DNA of 64,000 nucleotides, taken from the NCBI GenBank assembly GCA_958299035.1, contig CATQJL010000316.1:92898443-92962442 (forward strand), read 5' to 3'. This DNA comes from Cylicocyclus nassatus. Lineage: Eukaryota; Nematoda; Chromadorea; Rhabditida; Strongylidae. Made by a program: the position numbers and the translations under genes. The notes below the pieces were generated by a model. The model did not search any database. It worked only from the letters and a program-made list of their open reading frames with translations, and was not told where the DNA came from. Of the stretch, positions 1-15,269 are shown piece after piece (position 1 is the first letter of the stretch; every line of letters begins with the position of its first letter).

Positions 1-2460
1 AAGGGTACTCGGACCCGACCTCTGGGACTGGCCTGGAGTTTTGTATTAGATTTCTCACTTTCCAATAGAGCAGTACTAGTCCTGGAAACATTTGACGTTT
101 CCGGAATCGTGAATTTTTGAAGGAATATGGGTGGGTATATTTTGAGAATCGTTGTTTTTGCGAGCCTGCAAGGGTACTCGGACCCGACCTCTGGGACTGG
201 CCTGGAGTTTTGTATTAGATTTCTCACTTTCCAATAGAGCAGTACTAGTCCTGGAAACATTTGACGTTTCTGGAATCGTGAATTTTTGAAGGAATATGGG
301 TGGGTATATTTTGAGAATCGTTGTTTTTGCGAGCCTGCAAGGGTACTCGGACCCGACCTCTGGGACTGGCCTGGAGTTTTGTATTAGATTTCTCACTTTC
401 CAATAGAGCAGTACTAGTCCTGGAAACATTTGACGTTTCTGGAATCGTGAATTTTTGAAGGAATATGGGTGGGTATATATTGAGAATCGTTGTTTTTTGC
501 GAGCCATTGCAAAGGTACTCGGACCCGACCTCTGGGACTGGCCTGGAGTTTTGTATTAGATTTCTCACTTCCAATAGAGCAGTACTAGTCCTGGAAACAT
601 TTGACGTTTCTGGAATCGCGAATTTTTGAAGGAATATGGGTGGGTATATATTGAGAATCGTTGTTTTTTGCGAGCCATTGCAAAGGTACTCGGACCCGAC
701 CTCTGGGACTGGCCTGGAGTTTTATATTAGATTTCTCACTTTCCAATAGAGCAGTACTAGTCCTGGAAACATTTGACGTTTCCGGAATCGTGAATTTTTG
801 AAGGAATATGGGTGGGTATATTTTGAGAATCGTTGTTTTTGCGAGCCATTGCAAAGGTACTCGGACCCGACCTCTGGGACTGGCCTGGAGTTTGTATTAG
901 ATTTCTCACTTTCCAATAGAGCGGTACTAGTCCTGAAAACATTTGACGTTTCCGGAATCGTGAATTTTTGAAGGAATATGGTTGGGTATATCTTGAGAAT
1001 CGTTGTTTTTTGCGAGCCATTGCAAAGGTACTCGGACCCGACCTTTGGGACTGGCCTGGAGTTTTGTATTAGATTTCTCACTTTCCAATAGAGCAGTACT
1101 AGTCCTGGAAACATTTGACGTTTCTGGAATCGTGAATTTTTGAAGGAATATGGGTGGGTATATATTGAGAATCGTTGTTTTTTGCGAGCCATTGCAAAGG
1201 TACTCGGACCCGACCTCTGGGACTGGCCTGGAGTTTTGTATTAGATTTCTCACTTTCCAATAGAGCAGTACTAGTCCTGGAAACATTTGACGTTTCTGGA
1301 ATCGTGAATTTTTGAAGGAATATGGGTGGGTATATTTTGAGAATCGTTGTTTTTGCGAGCCTGCAAGGGTACTCGGACCCGACCTCTGGGACTGGCCTGG
1401 AGTTTTGTATTAGATTTCTCACTTTCCAATAGAGCAGTACTAGTCCTGGAAACATTTGACGTTTCTGGAATCGTGAATTTTTGAAGGAATATGGGTGGGT
1501 ATATATTGAGAATCGTTGTTTTTTGCGAGCCATTGCAAAGGTACTCGGACCCGACCTCTGGGACTGGCCTGGAGTTTTGTATTAGATTTCTCACTTCCAA
1601 TAGAGCAGTACTAGTCCTGGAAACATTTGACGTTTCTGGAATCGTGAATTTTTGAAGGAATATGGGTGGGTATATATTGAGAATCGTTGTTTTTTGCGAG
1701 CCATTGCAAAGGTACTCGGACCCGACCTCTGGGACTGGCCTGGAGTTTTATATTAGATTTCTCACTTTCCAATAGAGCAGTACTAGTCCTGGAAACATTT
1801 GACGTTTCCGGAATCGTGAATTTTTGAAGGAATATGGGTGGGTATATTTTGAGAATCGTTGTTTTTGCGAGCCTGCAAGGGTACTCGGACCCGACCTCTG
1901 GGACTGGCCTGGAGTTTTGTATTAGATTTCTCACTTTCCAATAGAGCAGTACTAGTCCTGGAAACATTTGACGTTTCCGGAATCGTGAATTTTTGAAGGA
2001 ATATGGGTGGGTATATTTTGAGAATCGTTGTTTTTGCGAGCCTGCAAGGGTACTCGGACCCGACCTCTGGGACTGGCCTGGAGTTTTGTATTAGATTTCT
2101 CACTTTCCAATAGAGCAGTACTAGTCCTGGAAACATTTGACGTTTCTGGAATCGTGAATTTTTGAAGGAATATGGGTGGGTATATTTTGAGAATCGTTGT
2201 TTTTGCGAGCCTGCAAGGGTACTCGGACCCGACCTCTGGGACTGGCCTGGAGTTTTGTATTAGATTTCTCACTTTCCAATAGAGCAGTACTAGTCCTGGA
2301 AACATTTGACGTTTCTGGAATCGTGAATTTTTGAAGGAATATGGGTGGGTATATATTGAGAATCGTTGTTTTTTGCGAGCCATTGCAAAGGTACTCGGAC
2401 CCGACCTCTGGGACTGGCCTGGAGTTTTGTATTAGATTTCTCACTTCCAATAGAGCAGTA

Positions 2461-4510
2461 CTAGTCCTGGAAACATTTGACGTTTCTGGAATCGCGAATT
2501 TTTGAAGGAATATGGGTGGGTATATATTGAGAATCGTTGTTTTTTGCGAGCCATTGCAAAGGTACTCGGACCCGACCTCTGGGACTGGCCTGGAGTTTTA
2601 TATTAGATTTCTCACTTTCCAATAGAGCAGTACTAGTCCTGGAAACATTTGACGTTTCCGGAATCGTGAATTTTTGAAGGAATATGGGTGGGTATATTTT
2701 GAGAATCGTTGTTTTTGCGAGCCTGCAAGGGTACTCGGACCCGACCTCTGGGACTGGCCTGGAGTTTTGTATTAGATTTCTCACTTTCCAATAGAGCAGT
2801 ACTAGTCCTGGAAACATTTGACGTTTCCGGAATCGTGAATTTTTGAAGGAATATGGGTGGGTATATTTTGAGAATCGTTGTTTTTGCGAGCCTGCAAGGG
2901 TACTCGGACCCGACCTCTGGGACTGGCCTGGAGTTTTGTATTAGATTTCTCACTTTCCAATAGAGCGGTACTAGTCCTGAAAACATTTGACGTTTCCGGA
3001 ATCGTGAATTTTTGAAGGAATATGGTTGGGTATATCTTGAGAATCGTTGTTTTTTGCGAGCCATTGCAAAGGTACTCGGACCCGACCTCTGGGACTGGCC
3101 TGGAGTTTTGTATTAGATTTCTCACTTTCCAATAGAGCAGTACTAGTCCTGGAAACATTTTACGTTTCCGGAATCGTGAATTTTTGAAGGAATATGGGTG
3201 GGTATATATTGAGAATCGTTGTTTTTTGCGAGCCATTGCAAAGGTACTCGGACCCGACCTCTGGGACTGGCCTGGAGTTTTGTATTAGATTTCTCACTTT
3301 CCAATAGAGCAGTACTAGTCCTGGAAACATTTGACGTTTCTGGAATCGTGAATTTTTGAAGGAATATGGGTGGGTATATATTGAGAATCGTTGTTTTTTG
3401 CGAGCCATTGCAAAGGTACTCGGACCCGACCTCTGGGACTGGCCTGGAGTTTTGTATTAGATTTCTCACTTCCAATAGAGCAGTACTAGTCCTGGAAACA
3501 TTTGACGTTTCTGGAATCGCGAATTTTTGAAGGAATATGGGTGGGTATATATTGAGAATCGTTGTTTTTTGCGAGCCATTGCAAAGGTACTCGGACCCGA
3601 CCTCTGGGACTGGCCTGGAGTTTTATATTAGATTTCTCACTTTCCAATAGAGCAGTACTAGTCCTGGAAACATTTGACGTTTCCGGAATCGTGAATTTTT
3701 GAAGGAATATGGGTGGGTATATTTTGAGAATCGTTGTTTTTGCGAGCCTGCAAGGGTACTCGGACCCGACCTCTGGGACTGGCCTGGAGTTTTGTATTAG
3801 ATTTCTCACTTTCCAATAGAGCAGTACTAGTCCTGGAAACATTTGACGTTTCCGGAATCGTGAATTTTTGAAGGAATATGGGTGGGTATATTTTGAGAAT
3901 CGTTGTTTTTGCGAGCCTGCAAGGGTACTCGGACCCGACCTCTGGGACTGGCCTGGAGTTTTGTATTAGATTTCTCACTTTCCAATAGAGCGGTACTAGT
4001 CCTGAAAACATTTGACGTTTCCGGAATCGTGAATTTTTGAAGGAATATGGTTGGGTATATCTTGAGAATCGTTGTTTTTTGCGAGCCATTGCAAAGGTAC
4101 TCGGACCCGACCTCTGGGACTGGCCTGGAGTTTTGTATTAGATTTCTCACTTTCCAATAGAGCAGTACTAGTCCTGGAAACATTTTACGTTTCCGGAATC
4201 GTGAATTTTTGAAGGAATATGGGTGGGTATATATTGAGAATCGTTGTTTTTTGCGAGCCATTGCAAAGGTACTCGGACCCGACCTCTGGGACTGGCCTGG
4301 AGTTTTGTATTAGATTTCTCACTTTCCAATAGAGCAGTACTAGTCCTGGAAACATTTGACGTTTCCGGAATCGTGAATTTTTGAAGGAATATGGGTGGGT
4401 ATATTTTGAGAATCGTTGTTTTTGCGAGCCTGCAAGGGTACTCGGACCCGACCTCTGGGACTGGCCTGGGGTTTGTATTAGATTTCTCACTTTCCAATAG
4501 AGCGGTACTA
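2461..4510. repeat. Satellite HOR, 1025-bp six-monomer period
   Basis: Rare variants recur 1025 bp apart. The monomer with gaatcgcgaa in place of gaatcgtgaa is at about 2491 and 3516 (an earlier copy lies near 614). The monomer with cattttacg in place of catttgacg is near 3157 and 4182. Six consecutive monomers of 169 and 172 bp make up the unit. The spacing 614 to 2491 is 1877 bp, about eleven monomers, so the earlier copy belongs to a rearranged version. Confidence 0.8.
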
Positions 4511-6399
4511 GTCCTGAAAACATTTGACGTTTCCGGAATCGTGAATTTTTGAAGGAATATGGTTGGGTATATCTTGAGAATCGTTGTTTTTTGCGAGCCA
4601 TTGCAAAGGTACTCGGACCCGACCTCTGGGACTGGCCTGGAGTTTTATATTAGATTTCTCACTTTCCAATAGAGCAGTACTAGTCCTGGAAACATTTGAC
4701 GTTTCCGGAATCGTGAATTTTTGAAGGAATATGGGTGGGTATATTTTGAGAATCGTTGTTTTTGCGAGCCTGCAAGGGTACTCGGACCCGACCTCTGGGA
4801 CTGGCCTGGAGTTTTGTATTAGATTTCTCACTTTCCAATAGAGCAGTACTAGTCCTGGAAACATTTGACGTTTCCGGAATCGTGAATTTTTGAAGGAATA
4901 TGGGTGGGTACATTTTGAGAATCGTTGTTTTTGCGAGCCTGCAAGGGTACTCGGACCCGACCTCTGGGACTATTGGCCTGGAGTTTTGTATTAGATTTCT
5001 CACTTTCCAATAGAGCGGTACTAGTCCTGAAAACATTTGACGTTTCCGGAATCGTGAATTTTTGAAGGAATATGGTTGGGTATATCTTGAGAATCGTTGT
5101 TTTTTGCGAGCCATTGCAAAGGTACTCGGACCCGACCTCTGGGACTGGCCTGGAGTTTTGTATTAGATTTCTCACTTTCCAATAGAGCAGTACTAGTCCT
5201 GGAAACATTTGACGTTTCCGGAATCGTGAATTTTTGAAGGAATATGGGTGGGTATATTTTGAGAATCGTTGTTTTTGCGAGCCTGCAAGGGTACTCGGAC
5301 CCGACCTCTGGGACTATTGGCCTGGAGTTTTGTATTAGATTTCTCACTTTCCAATAGAGCGGTACTAGTCCTGAAAACATTTGACGTTTCCGGAATCGTG
5401 AATTTTTGAAGGAATATGGTTGGGTATATCTTGAGAATCGTTGTTTTTTGCGAGCCATTGCAAAGGTACTCGGACCCGACCTCTGGGACTGGCCTGGAGT
5501 TTTGTATTAGATTTCTCACTTTCCAATAGAGCAGTACTAGTCCTGGAAACATTTGACGTTTCCGGAATCGTGAATTTTTGAAGGAATATGGGTGGGTATA
5601 TTTTGAGAATCGTTGTTTTTGCGAGCCTGCAAGGGTACTCGGACCCGAGGTCTGGGACTGGCCTGGGGTTTGTATTAGATTTCTCACTTTCCAATAGAGC
5701 GGTACTAGTCCTGAAAACATTTGACGTTTCCGGAATCGTGAATTTTTGAAGGAATATGGTTGGGTATATCTTGAGAATCGTTGTTTTTTGCGAGCCATTG
5801 CAAAGGTACTCGGACCCGACCTTTGGGACTGGCCTGGAGTTTTGTATTAGATTTCTCACTTTCCAATAGAGCAGTACTAGTCCTGGAAACATTTGACGTT
5901 TCTGGAATCGTGAATTTTTGAAGGAATATGGGTGGGTATATATTGAGAATCGTTGTTTTTTGCGAGCCATTGCAAAGGTACTCGGACCCGACCTCTGGGA
6001 CTGGCCTGGAGTTTTATATTAGATTTCTCACTTTCCAATAGAGCAGTACTAGTCCTGGAAACATTTGACGTTTCCGGAATCGTGAATTTTTGAAGGAATA
6101 TGGGTGGGTATATTTTGAGAATCGTTGTTTTTGCGAGCCTGCAAGGGTACTCGGACCCGACCTCTGGGACTGGCCTGGAGTTTTGTATTAGATTTCTCAC
6201 TTTCCAATAGAGCAGTACTAGTCCTGGAAACATTTGACGTTTCTGGAATCGTGAATTTTTGAAGGAATATGGGTGGGTATATATTGAGAATCGTTGTTTT
6301 TTGCGAGCCATTGCAAAGGTACTCGGACCCGACCTCTGGGACTGGCCTGGAGTTTTGTATTAGATTTCTCACTTTCCAATAGAGCAGTACTAGTCCTGG

Positions 6400-9300
6400 A
6401 AACATTTGACGTTTCCGGAATCGTGAATTTTTGAAGGAATATGGGTGGGTATATATTGAGAATCGTTGTTTTTGCGAGGCATTGCAAAGGTACTCGGACC
6501 CGACCTCTGGGACTGGCCTGTAGTTTTGTATTAGATTCACTTTCCAATAGAGCAGTACTAGTCCTGGAAACATTTGACGTTTCCGGAATCGGGAATTTTT
6601 GAAGGAATATGGGTGGGTATATATTGAGAGTCGTTGTTTTTGCGAGGCATTGCAAAGGTACTCGGACCCGACCTCTGGGACTGGCCTGGAGTTTTGTATT
6701 AGATTTCTCACTTTCCAATAGAGCAGTACTAGTCCTGGAAACATTTGACGTTTCCGGAATCGTGAATTTTTGAAGGAATATGGGTGGGTATATATTGAGA
6801 ATCGTTGTTTTTTGCGAGCCATTGCAAAGGTACTCGGACCCGACCTCTGGGACTGGCCTGGAGTTTTGTATTAGATTTCTCACTTTCCAATAGAGCAGTA
6901 CTAGTCCTGGAAACATTTGATGTTTCCGGAATCGTGAATTTTTGAAGGAATATGGGTGGGTATATATTGAGAATCGTTGTTTTTGCGAGGCCTTGCAAAG
7001 GTACTCGGACCCGACCTCTGGGACTGGCCTGGAGTTTTGTATTAGATTCACTTTCCAACAGAGCAGTACTAGTCCTGGAAACATTTGACGTTTCCGGAAT
7101 CGGGAATTTTTGAAGGAATATGGGTGGGTATATTTTGAGAATCGTTGTTTTTTGCGAGCCATTGCAAAGGTACTCGGACCCGACCTCTGGGACTGGCCTG
7201 GAGTTTTGTATTAGATTTCTCACTTTCCAATAGAGCAGTACTAGTCCTGAAAACATTTGACGTTTCCGGAATCGTGAATTTTTGAAGGAATATGGTTGGG
7301 TATATTTTGAGAATCGTTGTTTTTTGCGAGCCATTGCAAAGGTACTCGGACCCGACCTCTGGGACTGGCCTGGAGTTTTGTATTAGATTTCTCACTTTCC
7401 AATAGAGCAGTACTAGTCCTGGAAACATTTGACGTTTCTGGAATCGTGAATTTTTGAAGGAATATGGGTGGGTATATATTGAGAATCGTTGTTTTTGCGA
7501 GGCATTGCAAAGGTACTCGGACCCGACCTCTGGGACTGGCCTGGAGTTTTGTATTAGATTTCTCACTTTCCAATAGAGCAGTACTAGTCCTGGAAACATT
7601 TGATGTTTCCGGAATCGTGAATTTTTGAAGGAATATGGGTGGGTATATATTGAGAATCGTTGTTTTTGCGAGGCATTGCAAAGGTACTCGGACCCGACCT
7701 CTGGGACTGGCCTGGAGTTTTGTATTAGATTCACTTTCCAATAGAGCAGTACTAGTCCTGGAAACATTTGACGTTTCCGGAATCGGGAATTTTTGAAGGA
7801 ATATGGGTGGGTATATTTTGAGAATCGTTGTTTTTTGCGAGCCATTGCAAAGGTACTCGGACCCGACCTCTGGGACTGGCCTGGAGTTTTGTATTAGATT
7901 TCTCACTTTCCAATAGAGCAGTACTAGTCCTGGAAACATTTGACGTTTCTGGAATCGTGAATTTTTGAAGGAATATGGGTGGGTATATATTGAGAATCGT
8001 TGTTTTTGCGAGGCATTGCAAAGGTACTCGGACCCGACCTCTGGGACTGGCCTGGAGTTTTGTATTAGATTTCTCACTTTCCAATAGAGCAGTACTAGTC
8101 CTGGAAACATTTGACGTTTCCGGAATCGTGAATTTTTGAAGGAATATGGGTGGGTATATATTGAGAATCGTTGTTTTTGCCAGCCATTGCAAAGGTACTC
8201 GGACCCGACCTGAGGACTGCCCTGGAGTTTTATATTAGATTTCTCACTTTCCAATAGAGCAGTACTAGTCCTGGAAACATTTGACGTTTCCGGAATCGTG
8301 AATTTTTGAAGGAATATGGGTGGGTATACTTTGAGAATCGTTGTTTTTGCGAGCCTGCGAGGGTACTCGGACACGACCTCTGGAACTGGCCTGGAGTTTT
8401 GTATTAGATTTCTCACTTTCCAATAGAGCAGTACTAGTCCTGGAAACATTTGACGTTTCCGGAATCGTGAATTTTTGAAGGAATATGGGTGGGTATATAT
8501 TGAGAATCGTTGTTTTTGCGAGGCATTGCAAAGGTACTCGGACCCGACCTCTGGGACTGGCCTGGAGTTTTGTATTAGATTCACTTTCCAATAGAGCAGT
8601 ACTAGTCCTGGAAACATTTGACGTTTCCGGAATCGGGAATTTTTGAAGGAATATGGGTGGGTATATTTTGAGAATCGTTGTTTTTTGCGAGCCATTGCAA
8701 AGGTACTCGGACCCGACCTCTGGGACTGGCCTGGAGTTTTGTATTAGATTTCTCACTTTCCAATAGAGCAGTACTAGTCCTGGAAACATTTGACGTTTCT
8801 GGAATCGTGAATTTTTGAAGGAATATGGGTGGGTATATATTGAGAATCGTTGTTTTTGCGAGGCATTGCAAAGGTACTCGGACCCGACCTCTGGGACTGG
8901 CCTGGAGTTTTGTATTAGATTTCTCACTTTCCAATAGAGCAGTACTAGTCCTGGAAACATTTGACGTTTCCGGAATCGTGAATTTTTGAAGGAATATGGG
9001 TGGGTATATATTGAGAATCGTTGTTTTTTGCGAGCCATTGCAAAGGTACTCGGACCCGACCTCTGGGACTGGCCTGGAGTTTTGTATTAGATTTCTCACT
9101 TTCCAATAGAGCAGTACTAGTCCTGGAAACATTTGATGTATCCGGAATCGTGAATTTTTGAAGGAATATGGGTGGGTATATATTGAGAATCGTTGTTTTT
9201 GCCAGCCATTGCAAAGGTACTCGGACCCGACCTGAGGACTGCCCTGGAGTTTTATATTAGATTTCTCACTTTCCAATAGAGCAGTACTAGTCCTGGAAAC

Positions 9301-11600
9301 ATTTGACGTTTCCGGAATCGGGAATTTTTGAAGGAATATGGGTGGGTATATTTTGAGAATCGTTGTTTTTTGCGAGCCATTGCAAAGGTACTCGGACCCG
9401 ACCTCTGGGACTGGCCTGGAGTTTTGTATTAGATTTCTCACTTTCCAATAAAGCAGTACTAGTCCTGGAAACATTTGATGTTTCCGGAATCGTGAATTTT
9501 TGAAGGAATATGGGTGGGTATATATTGAGAATCGTTGTTTTTGCCAGCCATTGCAAAGGTACTCGGACCCGACCTGTAGGACTGCCCTGGAGTTTTATAT
9601 TAGATTTCTCACTTTCCAATAGAGCAGTACTAGTCCTGGAAACATTTGACGTTTCCGGAATCGTGAATTTTTGAAGGAATATGGGTGGGTATATATTGAG
9701 AATCGTTGTTTTTGCGAGGCATAGCAAAGGTACTCGGACCCGACCTTTGGGACTGGCCTGGAGTTTTGTATTAGATTTCTCACTTTCCAATAGAGCAGTA
9801 CTAGTCCTGGAAACATTTGACGTTTCTGGAATCGTGAATTTTTGAAGGAATATGGGTGGGTATAAATTGAGAATCGTTGTTTTTGCGAGGCATAGCAAAG
9901 GTACTCGGACCCGACCTCTGGGACTGGCCTGGAGTTTTGTATTAGATTCACTTTCCAATAGAGCAGTACTAGTCCTGGAAACATTTGACGTTTCCGGAAT
10001 CGGGAATTTTTGAAGGAATATGGGTGGGTATATTTTGAGAATCGTTGTTTTTTGCGAGCCATTGCAAAGGTACTCGGACCCGACCTCTGGGACTGGCCTG
10101 GAGTTTTGTATTAGATTTCTCACTTTCCAATAGAGCAGTACTAGTCCTGGAAACATTTGACGTTTCTGGAATCGTGAATTTTTGAAGGAATATGGGTGGG
10201 TATATATTGAGAATCGTTGTTTTTGCGAGGCATTGCAAAGGTACTCGGACCCGACCTCTGGGACTGGCCTGGAGTTTTGTATTAGATTTCTCACTTTCCA
10301 ATAGAGCAGTACTAGTCCTGGAAACATTTGACGTTTCCGGAATCGTGAATTTTTGAAGGAATATGGGTGGGTATATATTGAGAATCGTTGTTTTTTGCGA
10401 GCCATTGCAAAGGTACTCGGACCCGACCTTTGGGACTGGCCTGGAGTTTTGTATTAGATTTCTCACTTTCCAATAGAGCAGTACTAGTCCTGGAAACATT
10501 TGATGTATCCGGAATCGTGAATTTTTGAAGGAATATGGGTGGGTATATATTGAGAATCGTTGTTTTTGCCAGCCATTGCAAAGGTACTCGGACCCGACCT
10601 GAGGACTGCCCTGGAGTTTTATATTAGATTTCTCACTTTCCAATAGAGCAGTACTAGTCCTGGAAACATTTGACGTTTCCGGAATCGTGAATTTTTGAAG
10701 GAATATGGGTGGGTATACTTTGAGAATCGTTGTTTTTGCGAGCCTGCAAGGGTACTCGGACACGACCTCTGGAACTGGCCTGGAGTTTTGTATTAGATTT
10801 CTCACTTTCCAATAGAGCAGTACTAGTCCTGGAAACATTTGACGTTTCCGGAATCGTGAATTTTTGAAGGAATATGGGTGGGTATATTTTGAGAATCGTT
10901 GTTTTTGCGAGCCTGCAAGGGTACTCGGACCCGACCTCTGGGACTGGCCTGGAGTTTTGTATTAGATTTCTCACTTTCCAATAGAGCGGTACTAGTCCTG
11001 AAAACATTTGACGTTTCCGGAATCGTGAATTTTTGAAGGAATATGGGTGGGTATATTTTGAGAATCGTTGTTTTTTGCGAGCCATTGCAAAGGTACTCGG
11101 ACCCGACCTCTGGGACTGGCCTGGAGTTTTGTATTAGATTTCTCACTTTCCAATAGAGCAGTACTAGTCCTGGAAACATTTGACGTTTCTGGAATCGTGA
11201 ATTTTTGAAGGAATATGGGTGGGTATATATTGAGAATCGTTGTTTTTGCGAGGCATTGCAAAGGTACTCGGACCCGACCTCTGGGACTGGCCTGGAGTTT
11301 TGTATTAGATTTCTCACTTTCCAATAGAGCAGTACTAGTCCTGGAAACATTTGACGTTTCTGGAATCGTGAATTTTTGAAGGAATATGGGTGGGTATACT
11401 TTGAGAATCGTTGTTTTTGCGAGCCTGCAAGGGTACTCGGACACGACCTCTGGAATTGGCCTGGAGTTTTGTATTAGATTTCTCACTTTCCAGTAGAGCA
11501 GTACTAGTCCTGGAAACATTTGACGTTTCTGGAATCGTGAATTTTTGAAGGAATATGGGTGGGTATATATTGAGAATCGTTGTTTTTGCGAGGCATTGCA
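6400..11600. repeat. Satellite sub-block rich in 168/171-bp monomers
   Basis: Monomers here often carry the gattcactttcc three-base deletion together with gaatcgggaa (for example near 6533, 7048, 7726, 8579 and 9947), or a gccagccattg variant (near 8179, 9204, 9542 and 10568). These variants are rare in the rest of the left array but return to the right of the retroelement near 60671, 62315, 62415, 63337 and 63436. Because 168 and 171 are multiples of three, a minus-strand frame stays open over several monomers, the longest being 484 codons at 7241-8695. That is a length effect and not evidence of coding. Confidence 0.8.
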
Positions 11601-14600
11601 AAGGTACTCGGACCCGACCTCTGGGACTGGCCTGGAGTTTTGTATTAGATTTCTCACTTTCCAATAGAGCAGTACTAGTCCTGGAAACATTTGACGTTTC
11701 CGGAATCGTGAATTTTTGAAGGAATATGGGTGGGTATATATTGAGAATCGTTGTTTTTGCGAGCCATTGCAAAGGTACTCGGACCCGACCTTTGGGACTG
11801 GCCTGGAGTTTTGTATTAGATTTCTCACTTTCCAATAGAGCGGTACTAGTCCTGAAAACATTTGACGTTTCCGTAATCGTGAATTTTTGAAGGAATATGG
11901 TTGGGTATATCTGAGAATCGTTGTTTTTTGCGAGCCATTGCAAAGGTACTCGGACCCGACCTTTGGGACTGGCCTGGAGTTTTGTATTAGATTTCTCACT
12001 TTCCAATAGAGCAGTACTAGTCCTGGAAACATTTGACGTTTCTGGAATCGTGAATTTTTGAAGGAATATGGGTGGGTATATATTGAGAATCGTTGTTTTT
12101 TGCGAGCCATTGCAAAGGTACTCGGACCCGACCTCTGGGACTGGCCTGGAGTTTTATATTAGATTTCTCACTTTCCAATAGAGCAGTACTAGTCCTGGAA
12201 ACATTTGACGTTTCCGGAATCGTGAATTTTTGAAGGAATATGGGTGGGTATATATTGAAGATCGTTGTTTTTTGCGAGCCATTGCAAAGGTACTCGGACC
12301 CGACCTCTGGGACTGGCCTGGAGTTTTGTATTAGATTTCTCACTTTCCAATAGAGCAGTACTAGTCCTGGAAACATTTTACGTTTCCGGAATCGTGAATT
12401 TTTGAAGGAATATGGTTGGGTATATATTGAGAATCGTTGTTTTTTGCGAGCCATTGCAAAGGTACTCGGACCCGACCTCTGGGACTGGCCTGGAGTTTTG
12501 TATTAGATTTCTCACTTTCCAATAGAGCGGTACTAGTCCTGAAAACATTTGACGTTTCCGGAATCGTGAATTTTTGAAGGAATATGCGTGGGTATATATT
12601 GAGAATCGTTGTTTTTTGCGAGCCATTGCAAAGGTACTCGGACCCGACCTTTGGGACTGGCCTGGAGTTTTGTATTAGATTTCTCACTTTCCAATAGAGC
12701 AGTACTAGTCCTGGAAACATTTGACGTTTCCGGAATCGTGAATTTTTGAAGGAATATGGGTGGGTATATTTTGAGAATCGTTGTTTTTGCGAGCCTGCAA
12801 GGGTACTCGGACCCGACCTCTGGGACTGGCCTGGAGTTTTGTATTAGATTTCTCACTTTCCAATAGAGCGGTACTAGTCCTGAAAACATTTGACGTTTCC
12901 GGAATCGTGAATTTTTGAAGGGATATGGTTGGGTATATCTTGAGAATCGTTGTTTTTTGCGAGCCATTGCAAAGGTACTCGGACCCGACCTTTGGGACTG
13001 GCCTGGAGTTTTGTATTAGATTTCTCACTTTCCAATAGAGCAGTACTAGTCCTGGAAACATTTGACGTTTCTGGAATCGTGAATTTTTGAAGGAATATGG
13101 GTGGGTATATATTGAGAATCGTTGTTTTTTGCGAGCCATTGCAAAGGTACTCGGACCCGACCTCTGGGACTGGCCTGGAGTTTTGTATTAGATTTCTCAC
13201 TTTCCAATAGAGCAGTACTAGTCCTGGAAACATTTGACGTTTCTGGAATCGTGAATTTTTGAAGGAATATGGGTGGGTATATATTGAGAATCGTTGTTTT
13301 TTGCGAGCCATTGCAAAGGTACTCGGACCCGACCTCTGGGACTGGCCTGGAGTTTTATATTAGATTTCTCACTTTCCAATAGAGCAGTACTAGTCCTGGA
13401 AACATTTGACGTTTCCGGAATCGTGAATTTTTGAAGGAATATGGGTGGGTATATATTGAAGATCGTTGTTTTTTGCGAGCCATTGCAAAGGTACTCGGAC
13501 CCGACCTCTGGGACTGGCCTGGAGTTTTGTATTAGATTTCTCACTTTCCAATAGAGCAGTACTAGTCCTGGAAACATTTGACGTTTCCGGAATCGTGAAT
13601 TTTTGAAGGAATATGGGTGGGTATATTTTGAGAATCGTTGTTTTTGCGAGCCTGCAAGGGTACTCGGACCCGACCTCTGGGACTGGCCTGGAGTTTTGTA
13701 TTAGATTTCTCACTTTCCAATAGAGCGGTACTAGTCCTGAAAACATTTGACGTTTCCGGAATCGTGAATTTTTGAAGGAATATGGTTGGGTATATCTTGA
13801 GAATCGTTGTTTTTTGCGAGCCATTGCAAAGGTACTCGGACCCGACCTTTGGGACTGGCCTGGAGTTTTGTATTAGATTTCTCACTTTCCAATAGAGCAG
13901 TACTAGTCCTGGAAACATTTGACGTTTCTGGAATCGTGAATTTTTGAAGGAATATGGGTGGGTATATTTTGAGAATCGTTGTTTTTGCGAGCCTGCAAGG
14001 GTACTCGGACCCGACCTCTGGGACTGGCCTGGAGTTTTGTATTAGATTTCTCACTTTCCAATAGAGCAGTACTAGTCCTGGAAACATTTGACGTTTCTGG
14101 AATCGTGAATTTTTGAAGGAATATGGGTGGGTATATATTGAGAATCGTTGTTTTTTGCGAGCCATTGCAAAGGTACTTGGACCCGACCTCTGGGACTGGC
14201 CTGGAGTTTTGTATTAGATTTCTCACTTTCCAATAGAGCAGTACTAGTCCTGGAAACATTTGACGTTTCCGGAATCGTGAATTTTTGAAGGAATATGGTT
14301 GGGTATATCTCGAGAATCGTTGTTTTTTGCGAGCCATTGCAAAGGTACTCGGACCCGACCTCTGGGACTGGCCTGGAGTTTTATATTAGATTTCTCACTT
14401 TCCAATAGAGCAGTACTAGTCCTGGAAACATTTGACGTTTCCGGAATCGTGAATTTTTGAAGGAATATGGGTGGGTATATTTTGAGAATCGTTGTTTTTG
14501 CGAGCCTGCAAGGGTACTCGGACCCGACCTCTGGGACTGGCCTGGAGTTTTGTATTAGATTTCTCACTTTCCAATAGAGCAGTACTAGTCCTGGAAACAT

Positions 14601-15269
14601 TTGACGTTTCTGGAATCGTGAATTTTTGAAGGAATATGGGTGGGTATATATTGAGAATCGTTGTTTTTTGCGAGCCATTGCAAAGGTACTCGGACCCGAC
14701 CTCTGGGACTGGCCTGGAGTTTTGTATTAGATTTCTCACTTTCCAATAGAGCAGTACTAGTCCTGGAAACATTTGACGTTTCCGGAATCGTGAATTTTTG
14801 AAGGAATATGGTTGGGTATATCTTGAGAATCGTTGTTTTTTGCGAGCCATTGCAAAGGTACTCGGACCCGACCTCTGGGACTGGCCTGGAGTTTTGTATT
14901 AGATTTCTCACTTTCCAATAGAGCAGTACTAGTCCTGGAAACATTTGACGTTTCTGGAATCGTGAATTTTTGAAGGAATATGGTTGGGTATATCTTGAGA
15001 ATCGTTGTTTTTTGCGAGCCATTGCAAAGGTACTCGGACCCGACCTTTGGGACTGGCCTGGAGTTTTGTATTAGATTTCTCACTTTCCAATAGAGCAGTA
15101 CTAGTCCTGGAAACATTTGACGTTTCTGGAATCGTGAATTTTTGAAGGAACATGGGTGGGTATATATTGAGAATCGTTGTTTTTTGCGAGCCATTGCAAA
15201 GGTACTCGGACCCGACCTCTGGGACTGGCCTGGAGTTTTATATTAGATTTCTCACTTTCCAATAGAGCA

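Noticed and set aside
7241..8695. 484-codon minus-strand ORF in the satellite, and many others of 70-370 codons
   Set aside because: They are readings of the tandem repeat that stay open only where monomers are 168 or 171 bp. The same peptide appears in all three frames and no domain is recognisable.
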